64,000 bases of DNA from Paenibacillus sp. 1001270B_150601_E10 (GCF_015558675.1 NZ_JADMOL010000001.1:188507-252506), one strand, 5' to 3'; positions 52,583-61,237 are shown, counted from the first letter of the stretch. Translations and numbers: made by a program. The notes: generated by a model not told the origin, from the sequence alone.

Positions 52583-53254
52583 TTATAGCGGTCCGGATAT
52601 GCCTTGTCGGCGAATCATAATAAAGTGAGCACCTAACATGGCTAATAATGCCGCTGGCAGGAAGAAGACATGAATTGCGAAGAACCGGGTCAATGTTTGT
52701 GCTCCTACAATCTCACCGCCTTGAAGCAGTTCCTTCACGTAAGGACCGATATATGGCACGGTATCCGCAATTTCCATACCAACCTTTGTTGCAAAGTAGG
52801 CTTTGTTATCCCATGGGAGCAGATAACCAGTAAAGCCAAGGCCCAGCATGATAAAGAAAATCAGCATGCCAACAACCCAGTTCATTTCGCGAGGAGCCTT
52901 ATAGGATCCTGTAAAGAATACGCGAAGCGTATGTAAGAACATCATGACAATGACTAAGCTTGCTCCCCAGTGGTGCATACCGCGAACGATCTGACCGAAA
53001 GCAACTTTCGTCTGCAAGTATTCCACACTGTAGTATGCATTAATAATATCCGGCACATAATACATCGTAAGGAACATTCCGGATAGAATCTGGATGACCG
53101 TTATGAAGAACGTCAGGCCGCCGAAGCAATATACGAAGGCCGAGAAGTGATGTGCAGGGTTAACGTGCTCAGGCACTTCATGGTCGGCAACGTCTCTCCA
53201 CATCGGCGTAATATCAAGACGCTCGTCAATCCAGTTGTACACCGTTTTAAACAT
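52583..53254 (-). CDS. qcrB: Menaquinol:cytochrome c reductase, cytochrome b6 subunit
   Basis: 223 residues with four transmembrane helices and the paired heme-ligand histidines in RGMHHWGASLVIVMMFLHTLRVF and FFAIHVFFLPAALLAMLGAHFIM. An N-terminal cysteine for covalent heme c(i) is not at the usual position seen here. AAGGAGG precedes the start; 16 bases after qcrA. Confidence 0.94.
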   Translation of the reverse strand: MFKTVYNWIDERLDITPMWRDVADHEVPEHVNPAHHFSAFVYCFGGLTFFITVIQILSGMFLTMYYVPDIINAYYSVEYLQTKVAFGQIVRGMHHWGASLVIVMMFLHTLRVFFTGSYKAPREMNWVVGMLIFFIMLGLGFTGYLLPWDNKAYFATKVGMEIADTVPYIGPYVKELLQGGEIVGAQTLTRFFAIHVFFLPAALLAMLGAHFIMIRRQGISGPL

Positions 53255-53270
53255 CTGTCTTTACGCCTCC

Positions 53271-53813
53271 TTATTGGACCCTTGTATTCGGTTGCTTGCT
53301 GCCCAAATAAACAAAACCATCGTCACTCACTTTGACCTTATACTCATCAAGCGGAGCGCGGGCTACAGCCAACTGCTTGCCTTCTTTGGTATAGTGCGCA
53401 CCATGACAAGGGCAGAAGTATTGGTCTTTGTATTTCTCATTGTTGTTCCAGGATACCGTGCATCCTAAATGCTTGCATGTAGGTGACAGAGCGAGTATTC
53501 CCTTTTCGTCCTTGCTTATCCATGCTGTCATTGTAGGCTTGCTCTCGTACCATCCATCCACCTGCAAGACTTCAAAATTGAACTCTTGTGGCTCAGCAGT
53601 CAGCTTGCTCGCCTCTACAACCTTGACATATTCCGAATCGGTCTTCTTCTGCAGCAACGGGTCCACTGCAAAGCGAACCATTGGCAATGCCGCTCCGCCG
53701 ATCATGAAAGCGCTTGCCCCACCTAACGTGTATGAAAGAAATTGTCTGCGTGACATTTCTTTACGTGCCGTCGGTTTGTGAGGATTGTGCTCGTTCTCAT
53801 GCGGTTTGCTCAT
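53271..53813 (-). CDS. qcrA: Menaquinol:cytochrome c reductase, Rieske iron-sulphur subunit
   Basis: 180 residues. The N-terminus has a twin-arginine-type motif (MSRRQFLSYTLGG) and one membrane anchor (about 26-46). The [2Fe-2S] ligands are in CKHLGC and CPCHGAHY. It is the first gene of qcrABC, part of the respiratory chain between menaquinone and cytochrome c. AAAGGGGG precedes the start. Confidence 0.95.
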   Translation of the reverse strand: MSKPHENEHNPHKPTARKEMSRRQFLSYTLGGASAFMIGGAALPMVRFAVDPLLQKKTDSEYVKVVEASKLTAEPQEFNFEVLQVDGWYESKPTMTAWISKDEKGILALSPTCKHLGCTVSWNNNEKYKDQYFCPCHGAHYTKEGKQLAVARAPLDEYKVKVSDDGFVYLGSKQPNTRVQ

Positions 53814-53853
53814 CGTCTCTTACCCCCTTTACCCAACCGTTCTTGCAGCTTAG

Positions 53854-53917
53854 CGTGATCAATATCACATTATAACTAGGACATTCCTATAATATCCCAG
53901 CCCCCAAACACCGTCAA
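53854..53917 (-). promoter_or_regulatory. qcrA promoter with Fnr/Crp-like palindrome
   Basis: On the minus strand TTGACG (53912-53917) and TATTAT (53889-53894) are spaced by exactly 17 bases, a good sigma-A promoter. The palindrome TGTGA-TATTGA-TCACG (53854-53869) lies about 13-28 bases after the expected transcription start. It differs at one position from TGTGA-N6-TCACA, the site of B. subtilis Fnr and of Crp-family regulators. Its place downstream of the start points to repression. Confidence 0.55.
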
Positions 53918-53978
53918 GAATTTACCAATTAATTTGGCAAGTTTAGCCATATGCCTTCATATAAATGTTGGTATTTTG

Positions 53979-54431
53979 TCACAATTGATGACCGATTTGT
54001 GAACGATGCCACAGCTCTTCAATTTTTTTGCGCACATACAGCCCCTGCGACGGCGCTTCACTCAACTCACTTTGATAGGGAGTCAGCACAAGGTCAACCG
54101 CTGACTCTTCTTGGATGGACAGGTCATAAGCCGCTGACATTAAGATCACATAGTGGAACCCAGCCTGCTTTAGCTTTAAGGCAATCTGCTCTAATCGCGT
54201 CCACTCCGAATCTTTGTCATCGTCATTTACAAAATGATACGCTGGATAGGTCACTAATCTCCCTTGAAAGGGAATTTCAGCTAAGTCCAGCCAGTCTCGA
54301 AGCATCTCCAATTGTCGGCATGCTTCAATAGGAGATTCCAATCCTGTAAGTCCTGTAACAGGCAGGAGGCAAGTATCTAGATATGGCTTAAGCTCCTCCC
54401 AGGATTGTTCGGTAATTTCACTGAATTTCAT
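53979..54431 (-). CDS. ypiF: YpiF-like protein (DUF2487)
   Basis: 150 residues, soluble, no motif of known function. It has MKFSEITEQSWEELKPYLDTCLLPV at the start and FHYVILMSAAYD in the middle. In B. subtilis ypiF lies directly upstream of qcrA, as here. GGAGGG precedes the start at 54431. A DUF2487 link to the bc complex has been suggested only by gene order. Confidence 0.8.
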   Translation of the reverse strand: MKFSEITEQSWEELKPYLDTCLLPVTGLTGLESPIEACRQLEMLRDWLDLAEIPFQGRLVTYPAYHFVNDDDKDSEWTRLEQIALKLKQAGFHYVILMSAAYDLSIQEESAVDLVLTPYQSELSEAPSQGLYVRKKIEELWHRSQIGHQL

Positions 54432-54491
54432 GCTGCACCCTCCACAATTTTCCTTTTGTTTTCTTCCTATTATACTTGTCCATAAAAAAAA

Positions 54492-54518
54492 ATGAAGAAC
54501 CACTTTGCGGTTCTTCAT
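54492..54518 (-). terminator. Strong terminator after the IDEAL gene
   Basis: ATGAAGAACC and GGTTCTTCAT form a perfect 10-base stem around a 7-base loop; nine T follow on the minus strand. The IDEAL stop codon lies in the stem. Confidence 0.9.
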
Positions 54519-54694
54519 TGTAAAGTCTTTAGCTCGTTCGTCAGCATTCGAAAGGCAGCCTCGTCTCCTGCTGCTAATGCTTCATCAATGGCTACATAAA
54601 TTTTGCTTGTTCGATGCTTTTTAATTGCGTCATCCCACACCATTTCAGCCGTTAAGCTGAGCATCGCTTCATACGTTTCTTTCATTTTGTCCAT
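54515..54694 (-). CDS. Small IDEAL-domain protein
   Basis: 59 residues containing YVAIDEALAAGDEAAFRMLTNEL, which holds the literal IDEAL signature found in Bacillota proteins such as YpiB and ComK-adaptor-like small proteins. The domain is thought to mediate protein contacts. The ATG at 54694 has GGAGGG eight bases upstream. In B. subtilis ypiB, an IDEAL protein, is also next to ypiF. Confidence 0.82.
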   Translation of the reverse strand: MDKMKETYEAMLSLTAEMVWDDAIKKHRTSKIYVAIDEALAAGDEAAFRMLTNELKTLQ

Positions 54695-54720
54695 AGGATA
54701 CACCCTCCAAACCTGAACGA

Positions 54721-55230
54721 TTAAGAGATCCTATATTCCTTTCCCTTCAACACATAGCTATCTGTTGTGCGTCTCATTCGCTCTAAGTCCTGTTCCGTCA
54801 ACTCTCGGACAACACGTGCAGGTGTGCCTAAAGAAAGGGTATAGGCCGGTATCTTCGTGTTTTCGGTGACAACCGAACCCGCCCCTATTAAAGCATATTC
54901 ACCGATGTCTGCCCCGTTCAGTACGATAGCCCCCATGCCAATCAATGTACCCTTGCCTATACGGCAGCCATGAACAATAGCTCCATGTCCAACGGACACA
55001 TTCTCTTCAATCATGAGCGGTTGATCGGAATTAACATGTCCGATAACGCCATCCTGAATATTGACTCGATCGGCAATATGTATAGGAGCAAGGTCACCAC
55101 GCAATACCGCGTTAAACCATACGGTCGATTCTCGACCAATGGTAACCTCTCCGATAATTTTCACACCATCCGCAAGGTATGCAGACGGATCAATCACAGG
55201 CGATTTGCCTAAGTAAGGTATCAACATCAT
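54721..55230 (-). CDS. Gamma-carbonic-anhydrase-like hexapeptide-repeat protein
   Basis: A 169-residue left-handed beta-helix protein (repeats such as VKIIGEVTIGRESTVWFNAVLRGD and IGKGTLIGMGAIVLNGADIG). The three zinc histidines of gamma carbonic anhydrases are present (GHVN, VGHGAIVHGC). Many family members are inactive or have other roles. GGAGG precedes the start. It reads towards the IDEAL gene, 26 bases apart. Confidence 0.85.
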   Translation of the reverse strand: MMLIPYLGKSPVIDPSAYLADGVKIIGEVTIGRESTVWFNAVLRGDLAPIHIADRVNIQDGVIGHVNSDQPLMIEENVSVGHGAIVHGCRIGKGTLIGMGAIVLNGADIGEYALIGAGSVVTENTKIPAYTLSLGTPARVVRELTEQDLERMRRTTDSYVLKGKEYRIS

Positions 55231-55316
55231 CCGTAACCTCCAGCTCTCCCGTGTGTTTCAGGTCCTTATAACCTAAAGCCGTTCAGGAAAAAGTTGGTCT
55301 CATCTTAGCAAGCGGG

Positions 55317-56450
55317 TTACGGCTTGTCAACGACAAGCTCAATTTTCTCTTCATGCGGCACATAAATCCCTTGAATCAGGGTTTGTCCTCGCTTTGTGAT
55401 CTGAACCAAGGAACCATGCACGGCATCTTCTCCATACCGAAGCAAGCCTAGATGAATCATCATCTTGATAATACGCTGACCTAATATAGATTCCGGCGTA
55501 TCATAGTAAAATGGCTTGATATATGGAACTAACGTCTTTTGTAATGTATCGACTGTGGTCCACTTGTCTGTACATAATTGGATCCAATGCACAAGAGCGA
55601 GCAGATTAGGAATCGCATTTTTGTATAGCTTCAGCCAGAACCGATACACAGGCTGAAGCGGTTCATAAGCTGATCCCTGATGTAATCTTTCCTCACCAGC
55701 TTGCGTTAGTTGCAAGCTTCCGTTACCTTCTTCAATCCATCCTCGATAGAAGACATAATCATAAAGCAGAGATAAGCGGTCAGGATAATTGTGAAAGCGT
55801 CTACCGTACCCGAATCGCCATTCTCCTTTGGCAACAACCGGCTCTAATACGGCCAATTGTTCGAGAAGCTGCTGCTGAGTCCTTTTATACATGACGCCAT
55901 CTCCATTTAGCTGAACCATCTCTCGATCGATGAAGCGAAGAAAGTGAATCATGTCCTCTCCTAATCGCCCATCCTCATCACGATACGCGTCTGGCTGAGG
56001 GATTGTCAGCAATTGAGCCTTGAATCGTTGGTGAAGAACTTCTCTGAATCGATGCTTTAAGTCTGTAGGGATATGCAGCAAGTACTTTGTCTGTTGTGTG
56101 CATCCGCTAAACAGCCAGCCACTATGCTTGAACTTGACGATCATATCTCTTGGATTAAACGTCGCGTTCTCACTCGCTTCTGAATCAAAGCGAGACTGCT
56201 GGACTCTAGCGACAAGTTCTTCGATGCTGAAATATCCCTGTTGGTCGAAGAGCATCGAATTAAGAAACCGAATTTCTTCTATCGACATCTTGTTGATATG
56301 CTCTTCAAATAGATCTTTTCTTCCCAACTCGATTAATATCGCCTGGATAAGCTCATGCTTCGAGTTTGTATTGCATTCACAACCATACTGCTGAGCAATT
56401 CTCGCTAGCTGTTGGATATCCGCATAGCTCAGCATATCCGCTAAGTTCAT
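55317..56450 (-). CDS. Unknown protein with winged-helix-like segments
   Basis: 377 residues, soluble. The N-terminus looks like a SAP- or helix-rich region (MLSYADIQQLARIAQQYG, KHELIQAILIELGRKDLF). Later stretches such as LSLLYDYVFYRGWIEEGNGSLQLTQAGEERL and GQRIIKMMIHLGLLRYGED, VQITKRGQTLIQG have the helix-turn-wing pattern of winged-helix modules, somewhat like the N-terminal part of XPB-like helicases of Bacillota. No helicase motif is present. The start has GGAGGTGA upstream. Function not known. Confidence 0.75.
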   Translation of the reverse strand: MNLADMLSYADIQQLARIAQQYGCECNTNSKHELIQAILIELGRKDLFEEHINKMSIEEIRFLNSMLFDQQGYFSIEELVARVQQSRFDSEASENATFNPRDMIVKFKHSGWLFSGCTQQTKYLLHIPTDLKHRFREVLHQRFKAQLLTIPQPDAYRDEDGRLGEDMIHFLRFIDREMVQLNGDGVMYKRTQQQLLEQLAVLEPVVAKGEWRFGYGRRFHNYPDRLSLLYDYVFYRGWIEEGNGSLQLTQAGEERLHQGSAYEPLQPVYRFWLKLYKNAIPNLLALVHWIQLCTDKWTTVDTLQKTLVPYIKPFYYDTPESILGQRIIKMMIHLGLLRYGEDAVHGSLVQITKRGQTLIQGIYVPHEEKIELVVDKP

Positions 56451-56572
56451 ACTTCACCTCCACCCTACCCGATTGCGAGCCGATTCGTGCTGTACAGTAT
56501 CCATTATTGGACATTTCGGTTCATTTATACGAGTATAATGGAAATCTTTTGTACCTTTCTAAAGCAACAAAA

Positions 56573-56597
56573 AAGCGTACGCTATTTGCGCACGCTT
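56573..56597 (-). terminator. Terminator after the histidine phosphatase gene
   Basis: AAGCGTACGC and GCGCACGCTT pair at 9 of 10 positions around a 5-base loop; six T follow on the minus strand. It lies just after the stop at 56614. Confidence 0.85.
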
Positions 56598-56613
56598 CGA
56601 CTTCATCATTATT

Positions 56614-57210
56614 TTAAGAGGTTTGTTGTTCTACATGGGCAGAACAGTTCAGCAGAATGGGCTTCCAGCCATGATCGGTCCGTTCGATCACCGTGAAGGA
56701 CAAATTTCCAATATGTCCGCTGCATGCTTCCCCAAATAGCGAAATAAAGAGCTGAGCCAGCCAGCTGCCATGAGAGACAATCAACACATTTTGATCGGGT
56801 GTCTTCATCGCAATCTGTTCTAACGCTTCTGACGCGCGCTTTCTCAGCGCTTCATCTGTTTCTTGTCCGAGATCCTGACCACGCCAGTCAACGCCCCACT
56901 TGGCTTCGCGCTCTGCTGCAGTCGTTCCTTCAACAATACCGAAGGCGCGTTCAAGCAATCCTTCATGGGGTTCCAACAAAGGAAGACCTAGTTCCTTGGC
57001 AATTATAACAGCCGTCTCCTCGGCACGCTTCAATCCGCTTGATACGACAAGGTCAAAATGATAATCATCCTGTTTCAACCGATTAGCAAGCAGCATCGCT
57101 TGTTCTCGTCCATGGTCATTCAGAGGAATATCTGTCTGACCTTGAATTTTTCCTGCCACATTCCAATCCGTCAGTCCATGTCGAACTAATCCAATACGTT
57201 GATGATTCAT
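56614..57210 (-). CDS. Histidine phosphatase family protein (phosphoglycerate-mutase-like)
   Basis: 198 residues with the catalytic LVRHGLTDWN near the N-terminus, the second Arg/Glu region LKRAEETAVI and GLLERAFGIVEG, and the C-terminal catalytic His in VLIVSHGSWLAQLF. It is of the small cofactor-dependent type (GpmB, PhoE, CobC group); the substrate cannot be told. The ATG at 57210 follows a GGAG at a long distance (13 bases); an ATG 21 bases earlier has no ribosome site, so the start is uncertain. Confidence 0.85.
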   Translation of the reverse strand: MNHQRIGLVRHGLTDWNVAGKIQGQTDIPLNDHGREQAMLLANRLKQDDYHFDLVVSSGLKRAEETAVIIAKELGLPLLEPHEGLLERAFGIVEGTTAAEREAKWGVDWRGQDLGQETDEALRKRASEALEQIAMKTPDQNVLIVSHGSWLAQLFISLFGEACSGHIGNLSFTVIERTDHGWKPILLNCSAHVEQQTS

Positions 57211-57277
57211 TCCGTCTCTTCTGCTCCTCATGTTCGTTTGTTACAAGTCAAACGTTTGTATCAAAAAAAGACTTACA

Positions 57278-57877
57278 CTAAGTCTTTACTCGAGTCAGCC
57301 AGTTAATAAGCAATAGCGCAAATACAATTCCAATTAAAGATAATGCGATCCAATAGCTCGGAATAGTAGGTGCCACGTGCAGCAAGAAGGGTTCACTTGC
57401 TCCCGTTCCAGGAAGCTCAATCTGTATGGAGCCAGCATTCACTTCACCTGCTACTGCCGTAGGTACAAGTCCGGTCGTTGGCATCTCAGGAATCTCTTGG
57501 TCGGCGCGAATTGCGAGTACAACAATACTGCAAATGAAAATGGATACACAAAAGGCAATAATGCCTGCCAGCGTATTGCGAACCCGCGGCGACATCCGGT
57601 ACCCTCTTCGCTGAACCGGCATGAGCCAGCCGCTCTCGTTATAGATTCGTTCCATAACAAGCTCGGGCCTAAACGTGGTTGGGCCTTCCTGGCAGTCTTC
57701 TTCTTCCTCCCAGTCTACGAGCGACTCATCCCACGCTTCGCTTGCTGCCCATATTCGATATTGCTCCGCACAAGCCTCGCATTCCTGCAAATGCTGCTCA
57801 ATCGCTAGACGTTGCGGATCGTCAGCAGGCATACCAGCATATTCCGGTAACCACTCGAGCGCTTCCGCACACTCCAT
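57278..57877 (-). CDS. Membrane anti-sigma factor (zinc-finger type)
   Basis: 199 residues. The N-terminal cytoplasmic domain has the anti-sigma zinc motif His-x3-Cys-x2-Cys (EQHLQECEAC). A transmembrane helix follows (about 109-129), then an outside segment and a second hydrophobic helix near the C-terminus (YWIALSLIGIVFALLLINWL). It starts 7 bases after the ECF sigma gene and should hold that sigma factor at the membrane until an envelope signal arrives. The two-helix layout leaves a ~45-residue outside loop as the likely sensing part. Confidence 0.85.
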   Translation of the reverse strand: MECAEALEWLPEYAGMPADDPQRLAIEQHLQECEACAEQYRIWAASEAWDESLVDWEEEEDCQEGPTTFRPELVMERIYNESGWLMPVQRRGYRMSPRVRNTLAGIIAFCVSIFICSIVVLAIRADQEIPEMPTTGLVPTAVAGEVNAGSIQIELPGTGASEPFLLHVAPTIPSYWIALSLIGIVFALLLINWLTRVKT

Positions 57878-57884
57878 CTTAACG

Positions 57885-58460
57885 TCATCCCTTCAATCCG
57901 GGCTCCGATACATAGCCTTCCAGCTGCACCTTGATACTAGCACGCGCACGAAACAGCAGTGATTTCACGGAGCTCACCGTCTGTCCTAGCTTCTGTGCGA
58001 TCTCTTGATAGTCCAATTGATCGTATTCTCTCAAGATAAGAGCAGATCTCTGCTTCTCTGGGAGATTGTTAATCGCCTGACGAACAAGCAGAACCTTTTC
58101 GTTTCTAAGTAATGCATTCTCAGGAACAACTTCACTCGGCGCTTCCGGAACAATGCTGTAATCCTCATCAAGCGAGACTTGAATGCTGCGCTGCTTTCTC
58201 AGCTCACTAAGAACCGTATTCCGGGCGATCGTATATAACCACGTCGAGAATGAAGCCTCCGCTTCACGGAACGTATGTAAACTTCGGAACGCCTTATAAA
58301 ATGTGTCTGCACATAAATCTTCCGCTAGCAATTCTAGCTGCGTGTTCTTTAGCATGTGATGAATAAAAGATAAGACCTTGCGTTGATAGCGGGTCATTAA
58401 TTCCGCGTATGAATCTATATTTCCTTCTTTAATCTCGCGAATGATCTGGGAATCCGTCAT
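57885..58460 (-). CDS. ECF-type RNA polymerase sigma factor
   Basis: 191 residues with region 2 (YAELMTRYQRKVLSFIHHML, EDLCADTFYKAFRSLHTF, FSTWLYTIARNTVLSELRK) and region 4 (LPEKQRSALILREYDQLDYQEIAQKLGQTVSSVKSLLFRAR). The start at 58460 (MTDSQIIREI) has AGGAGG ten bases upstream. It is paired with a membrane anti-sigma factor directly downstream. A candidate self-recognised promoter lies about 55-85 bases upstream. Confidence 0.93.
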   Translation of the reverse strand: MTDSQIIREIKEGNIDSYAELMTRYQRKVLSFIHHMLKNTQLELLAEDLCADTFYKAFRSLHTFREAEASFSTWLYTIARNTVLSELRKQRSIQVSLDEDYSIVPEAPSEVVPENALLRNEKVLLVRQAINNLPEKQRSALILREYDQLDYQEIAQKLGQTVSSVKSLLFRARASIKVQLEGYVSEPGLKG

Positions 58461-58513
58461 GGATTGCAATCCTCCTAAGCTTTCCATTTCGTTCCCGATA
58501 CGCTACCTTAAAT

Positions 58514-58543
58514 GTATACTTCAAATGAGGGTAAAAAGTTGCG
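58514..58543 (-). promoter_or_regulatory. Candidate ECF autoregulatory promoter
   Basis: On the minus strand a CAAC-TTTTT block (58533-58541) is followed after about 17 bases by GTATAC (58514-58519). The AAC core, T-run and GTATA -10 resemble the SigW-like pattern (TGAAAC-TTTT...CGTATA). Autoregulation of ECF operons is common; this is a match by eye only. Confidence 0.45.
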
Positions 58544-59166
58544 GATCGGTCTTCATTTCACTAACAAAAATTTATGATTGAAATAAGAGAATGACAAATT
58601 GTGTTAAACTTTGTCAGACAATAAGGGATAATGTTATTTTAGCACAGGCCCCTTTTACTGGACCTTAATTTTTTTTAAGAAAAGGGGATATAGGATAAAC
58701 GTCCTATCCATCTTACGTCACAGCCCAATGATATAGAACGTCTACTCTGCATCATGAATCATGTTTAATAACTTATAATTCAACTAAAGGGCTGCGTGCA
58801 GAAAAGCAATGATACACAATAATTAACGTATCAATGAGGACATATGTTACAGTAAAAATGGCTTCCATTTAACTTTTTTTCCTTAGGATACCAAATCCCT
58901 ATGCTACTCAATCTTTATGCCTTTTTCAATCCCTTTTCCAACTGCATTTATGACAAATTAAAGGCAAAAAGGCAATCCGAAAGATCGGACTGCCTTTTAT
59001 GAATGTTGAATCACCTATTTGAGCGTGCAATAAAATAATCGAATTAACACAGATTGCTGAGGAACTAGGTCATAGCACTTACACAAGTACCAAGTTTCCT
59101 TTTTCAAATTGTATAGGTTATCATAGTGTGGCAGAGAACATCATGATCATAATGTGAGGTAGAGTC
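58544..59166. other. 623-base region without a complete gene
   Basis: Low G+C sequence upstream of the sigma factor gene and before the acetyltransferase gene. It holds an inverted repeat CCCCTTTT (58649-58656)/AAAAGGGG (58680-58687), a terminator-like hairpin at 58966-58998, and at about 59040-59096 a short open stretch reading IELTQIAEELGHSTYTSTKF, which looks like the end of an AraC-type helix-turn-helix. No start or ribosome site goes with it, so it may be a gene remnant. Confidence 0.5.
58966..58998. terminator. Orphan terminator-like hairpin
   Basis: AAAAAGGCA and TCCGA pair with TCGGA and TGCCTTTT around a 4-base loop (one mismatch). A and T runs on both sides would allow work in either direction. 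No gene ends next to it, which supports the idea that a gene has been lost here. Confidence 0.6.
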
Positions 59167-59760
59167 ATGTTAACAGAGAAAGAAAAATCGCTCCAAGGGT
59201 ATATGTATAATCCAAATGAGGAGAGCCTTGTAAACGATCGAAAGATCGCGAAGGACCTATATTTTGAGTACAACCACACCCTTCCCTCTAATACTGAGAA
59301 AAGAACTGAGATTATAACGAAATTGATAGGTCATTTTAAAGGGAATTTTTTAATTGAACAGCCTTTTTATTGTACATATGGATACAACATCTCTTTAGGG
59401 GAGAATTTCTTTGCGAATATTGGCTGCACGATTTCTGATGGAGCTAACGTTACATTTGGAGACAATGTATTTATAGCACCTCATGTTTCTTTTTTAACAG
59501 AAGGACATGCCGTTACACCAGAGCTGCGTAATGATGGCTGGGAATACGCTTATCCGATCACCGTCGGCAATAATGTGTGGATATGTGCGAATGTATCCAT
59601 TCTTCCAGGTGTGACAATAGGTGATAACAGCATTATCGGTGCAGGGAGCATCGTAACCAAGGGTATTCCATCAGGAGTACTGGCATTCGGGAATCCTTGT
59701 CGAGTGGTTCGCCCCATCTCGGAAGAAGATAAGAACAAGTTCAAGTGGTATGAACAATAA
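59167..59760 (+). CDS. Sugar O-acetyltransferase (maltose/galactoside acetyltransferase family)
   Basis: 197 residues of the Maa/LacA group: N-terminal cap (MLTEKEKSLQGYMYNPNEE), then left-handed beta-helix repeats (GYNISLGENFFANIGCTI, VTFGDNVFIAPHVSFLTEGHAV with the catalytic His, NNVWICANVSILPGVTIGDNSIIGAGSIVTKGIPSG). It transfers acetyl from acetyl-CoA to a sugar, perhaps in detoxification. Only a weak ribosome site (GTGAGGT) precedes the start. Confidence 0.88.
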   Translation: MLTEKEKSLQGYMYNPNEESLVNDRKIAKDLYFEYNHTLPSNTEKRTEIITKLIGHFKGNFLIEQPFYCTYGYNISLGENFFANIGCTISDGANVTFGDNVFIAPHVSFLTEGHAVTPELRNDGWEYAYPITVGNNVWICANVSILPGVTIGDNSIIGAGSIVTKGIPSGVLAFGNPCRVVRPISEEDKNKFKWYEQ

Positions 59761-59868
59761 ACATGCTGAATATTCCTTTTAAAATGAACACAGCGACAGG
59801 TCATAGGCCCAAGTGAGGCACTAGATAGTCGCTGTTTTATTTATACGAGTAAGATCCAATACGACTTA

Positions 59869-60957
59869 TTAGGTAGTGATATGGAGACTAAAGCTTGTAT
59901 CGGCCTGATTCACCGTCCCAGCAGCAATGGCTTGAACAATGACCCTGCCGTTCGATGGAATATAGATAGGAGCAGGGAACAAAATATTCGTGCTTTGTCC
60001 TGTCGTATTCGTTGCAGAACGTCCGATAACAATATTTTTATCTGTGTCTGGCGAAACTAACAGTTCGAATGAAACATCGTTTTTAAATGATCCAAACACC
60101 CATTGATGAATATATCCCCTGCCGTTAACAGGCACATGAATTCTGCCACTTCTCCATGATCGCCTCGCTGTAGGAATTAGTGCATACGTTATCGATTCGC
60201 CTATATTGGTTAGACTAATATTTCCAGATGCTCCTCCATTGTAAGTTCCAACCGCGATAATCGCAAAGAAATCAAGATACTTCCACGTGGTTGCTGTATT
60301 GACCCTTGTCGTACCAGCCAATGCAATGGTTTCATTTGCTCTCATGCCAGAAGCATCAATCCCGCTGATAAATATTTTTTGGGCTCCAGAACCTGTGGCT
60401 GTATCATTTGGAGAACTGGAAAAGACACGCAAGACTAATCCATTGGGGTTCGAAATGGCGGGTTCAGAAGAATAACCTTCATCTAAAAATTGCTGCACCG
60501 TTGTAGATACATTTGTAAGAAAGCCTATACGGTAGTATAGACGACTTGTAACGTTAGTCCCCGCATTCGTTACTTCTGCAAGGTATTGAAGAAATGGTTT
60601 GGCATTGGTATAGATCGGCGTACCATCGGAAGATATAGGCGCATTATTTAGTGCACTAGCTCCAACCCTATCCGTTTCCCATACATCACTAATGCTCATA
60701 ATCATCTTCTTTAGACCCAACATCGCTTCTTTATCTGTTCTTGCATCATGCGACAATTGATAATCCATTATTCCTTGATAATCACGCAAGTAACTCAGGA
60801 TGGAATCGAATGTAGCTTTATCCTCTCGGTAATACTGGTGGATTTCTCTCATTTGGACTTGATGTTGCATAAGTTCATGCTTCACTTCTTTAAGATTCTC
60901 GTTTATCTTTCTAAGCTCCTGTATGAGCTCATGAACCAGCAAGTCGTTCAACTCCAC
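59869..60957 (-). CDS. Unknown protein: N-terminal coiled coil, C-terminal beta-rich part
   Basis: 362 residues, no signal peptide or membrane helix. Residues 1-80 are strongly helical and charged (HELIQELRKINENLKEVKHEL, then REIHQYYREDKATFDSI), consistent with a coiled-coil stem. The rest is rich in Thr, Ser, Asn, Gly and Val with short strands (LYYRIGFLTNVSTTVQQFLDEG, IGESITYALIPTARRSW, NIVIGRSATNTTGQS), ending SFSLHITT. The layout recalls fibre or appendage proteins with a trimeric stem and beta head, including phage receptor-binding proteins, but no phage genes surround it. A GTG at 60957 has AAGG six bases upstream. Confidence 0.7.
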   Translation of the reverse strand: MELNDLLVHELIQELRKINENLKEVKHELMQHQVQMREIHQYYREDKATFDSILSYLRDYQGIMDYQLSHDARTDKEAMLGLKKMIMSISDVWETDRVGASALNNAPISSDGTPIYTNAKPFLQYLAEVTNAGTNVTSRLYYRIGFLTNVSTTVQQFLDEGYSSEPAISNPNGLVLRVFSSSPNDTATGSGAQKIFISGIDASGMRANETIALAGTTRVNTATTWKYLDFFAIIAVGTYNGGASGNISLTNIGESITYALIPTARRSWRSGRIHVPVNGRGYIHQWVFGSFKNDVSFELLVSPDTDKNIVIGRSATNTTGQSTNILFPAPIYIPSNGRVIVQAIAAGTVNQADTSFSLHITT

Positions 60958-61237
60958 ACCGATCACCTTCTACCCTTGAATATCTAGATAGTGTATGAAG
61001 AGTTCTTTATCCTGTGTGGGTTAACACCTCATTTCTCGACATTTCAATCCTTCACCTATAATAAGAATGAAAAATAGAGACGAAGAAAATTCTTCTTAGA
61101 AGCTCCTTCCTTGTAAGGATATAAAGTCCATTCATACTGCAAGTTATTTTGGTGCCCGAAGGAGGATATATATCGTTGACCGGTTATTTGAGTTAAACCT
61201 AATGATCTAAAAAAAGATCTACATCTAACCTGTTGTT

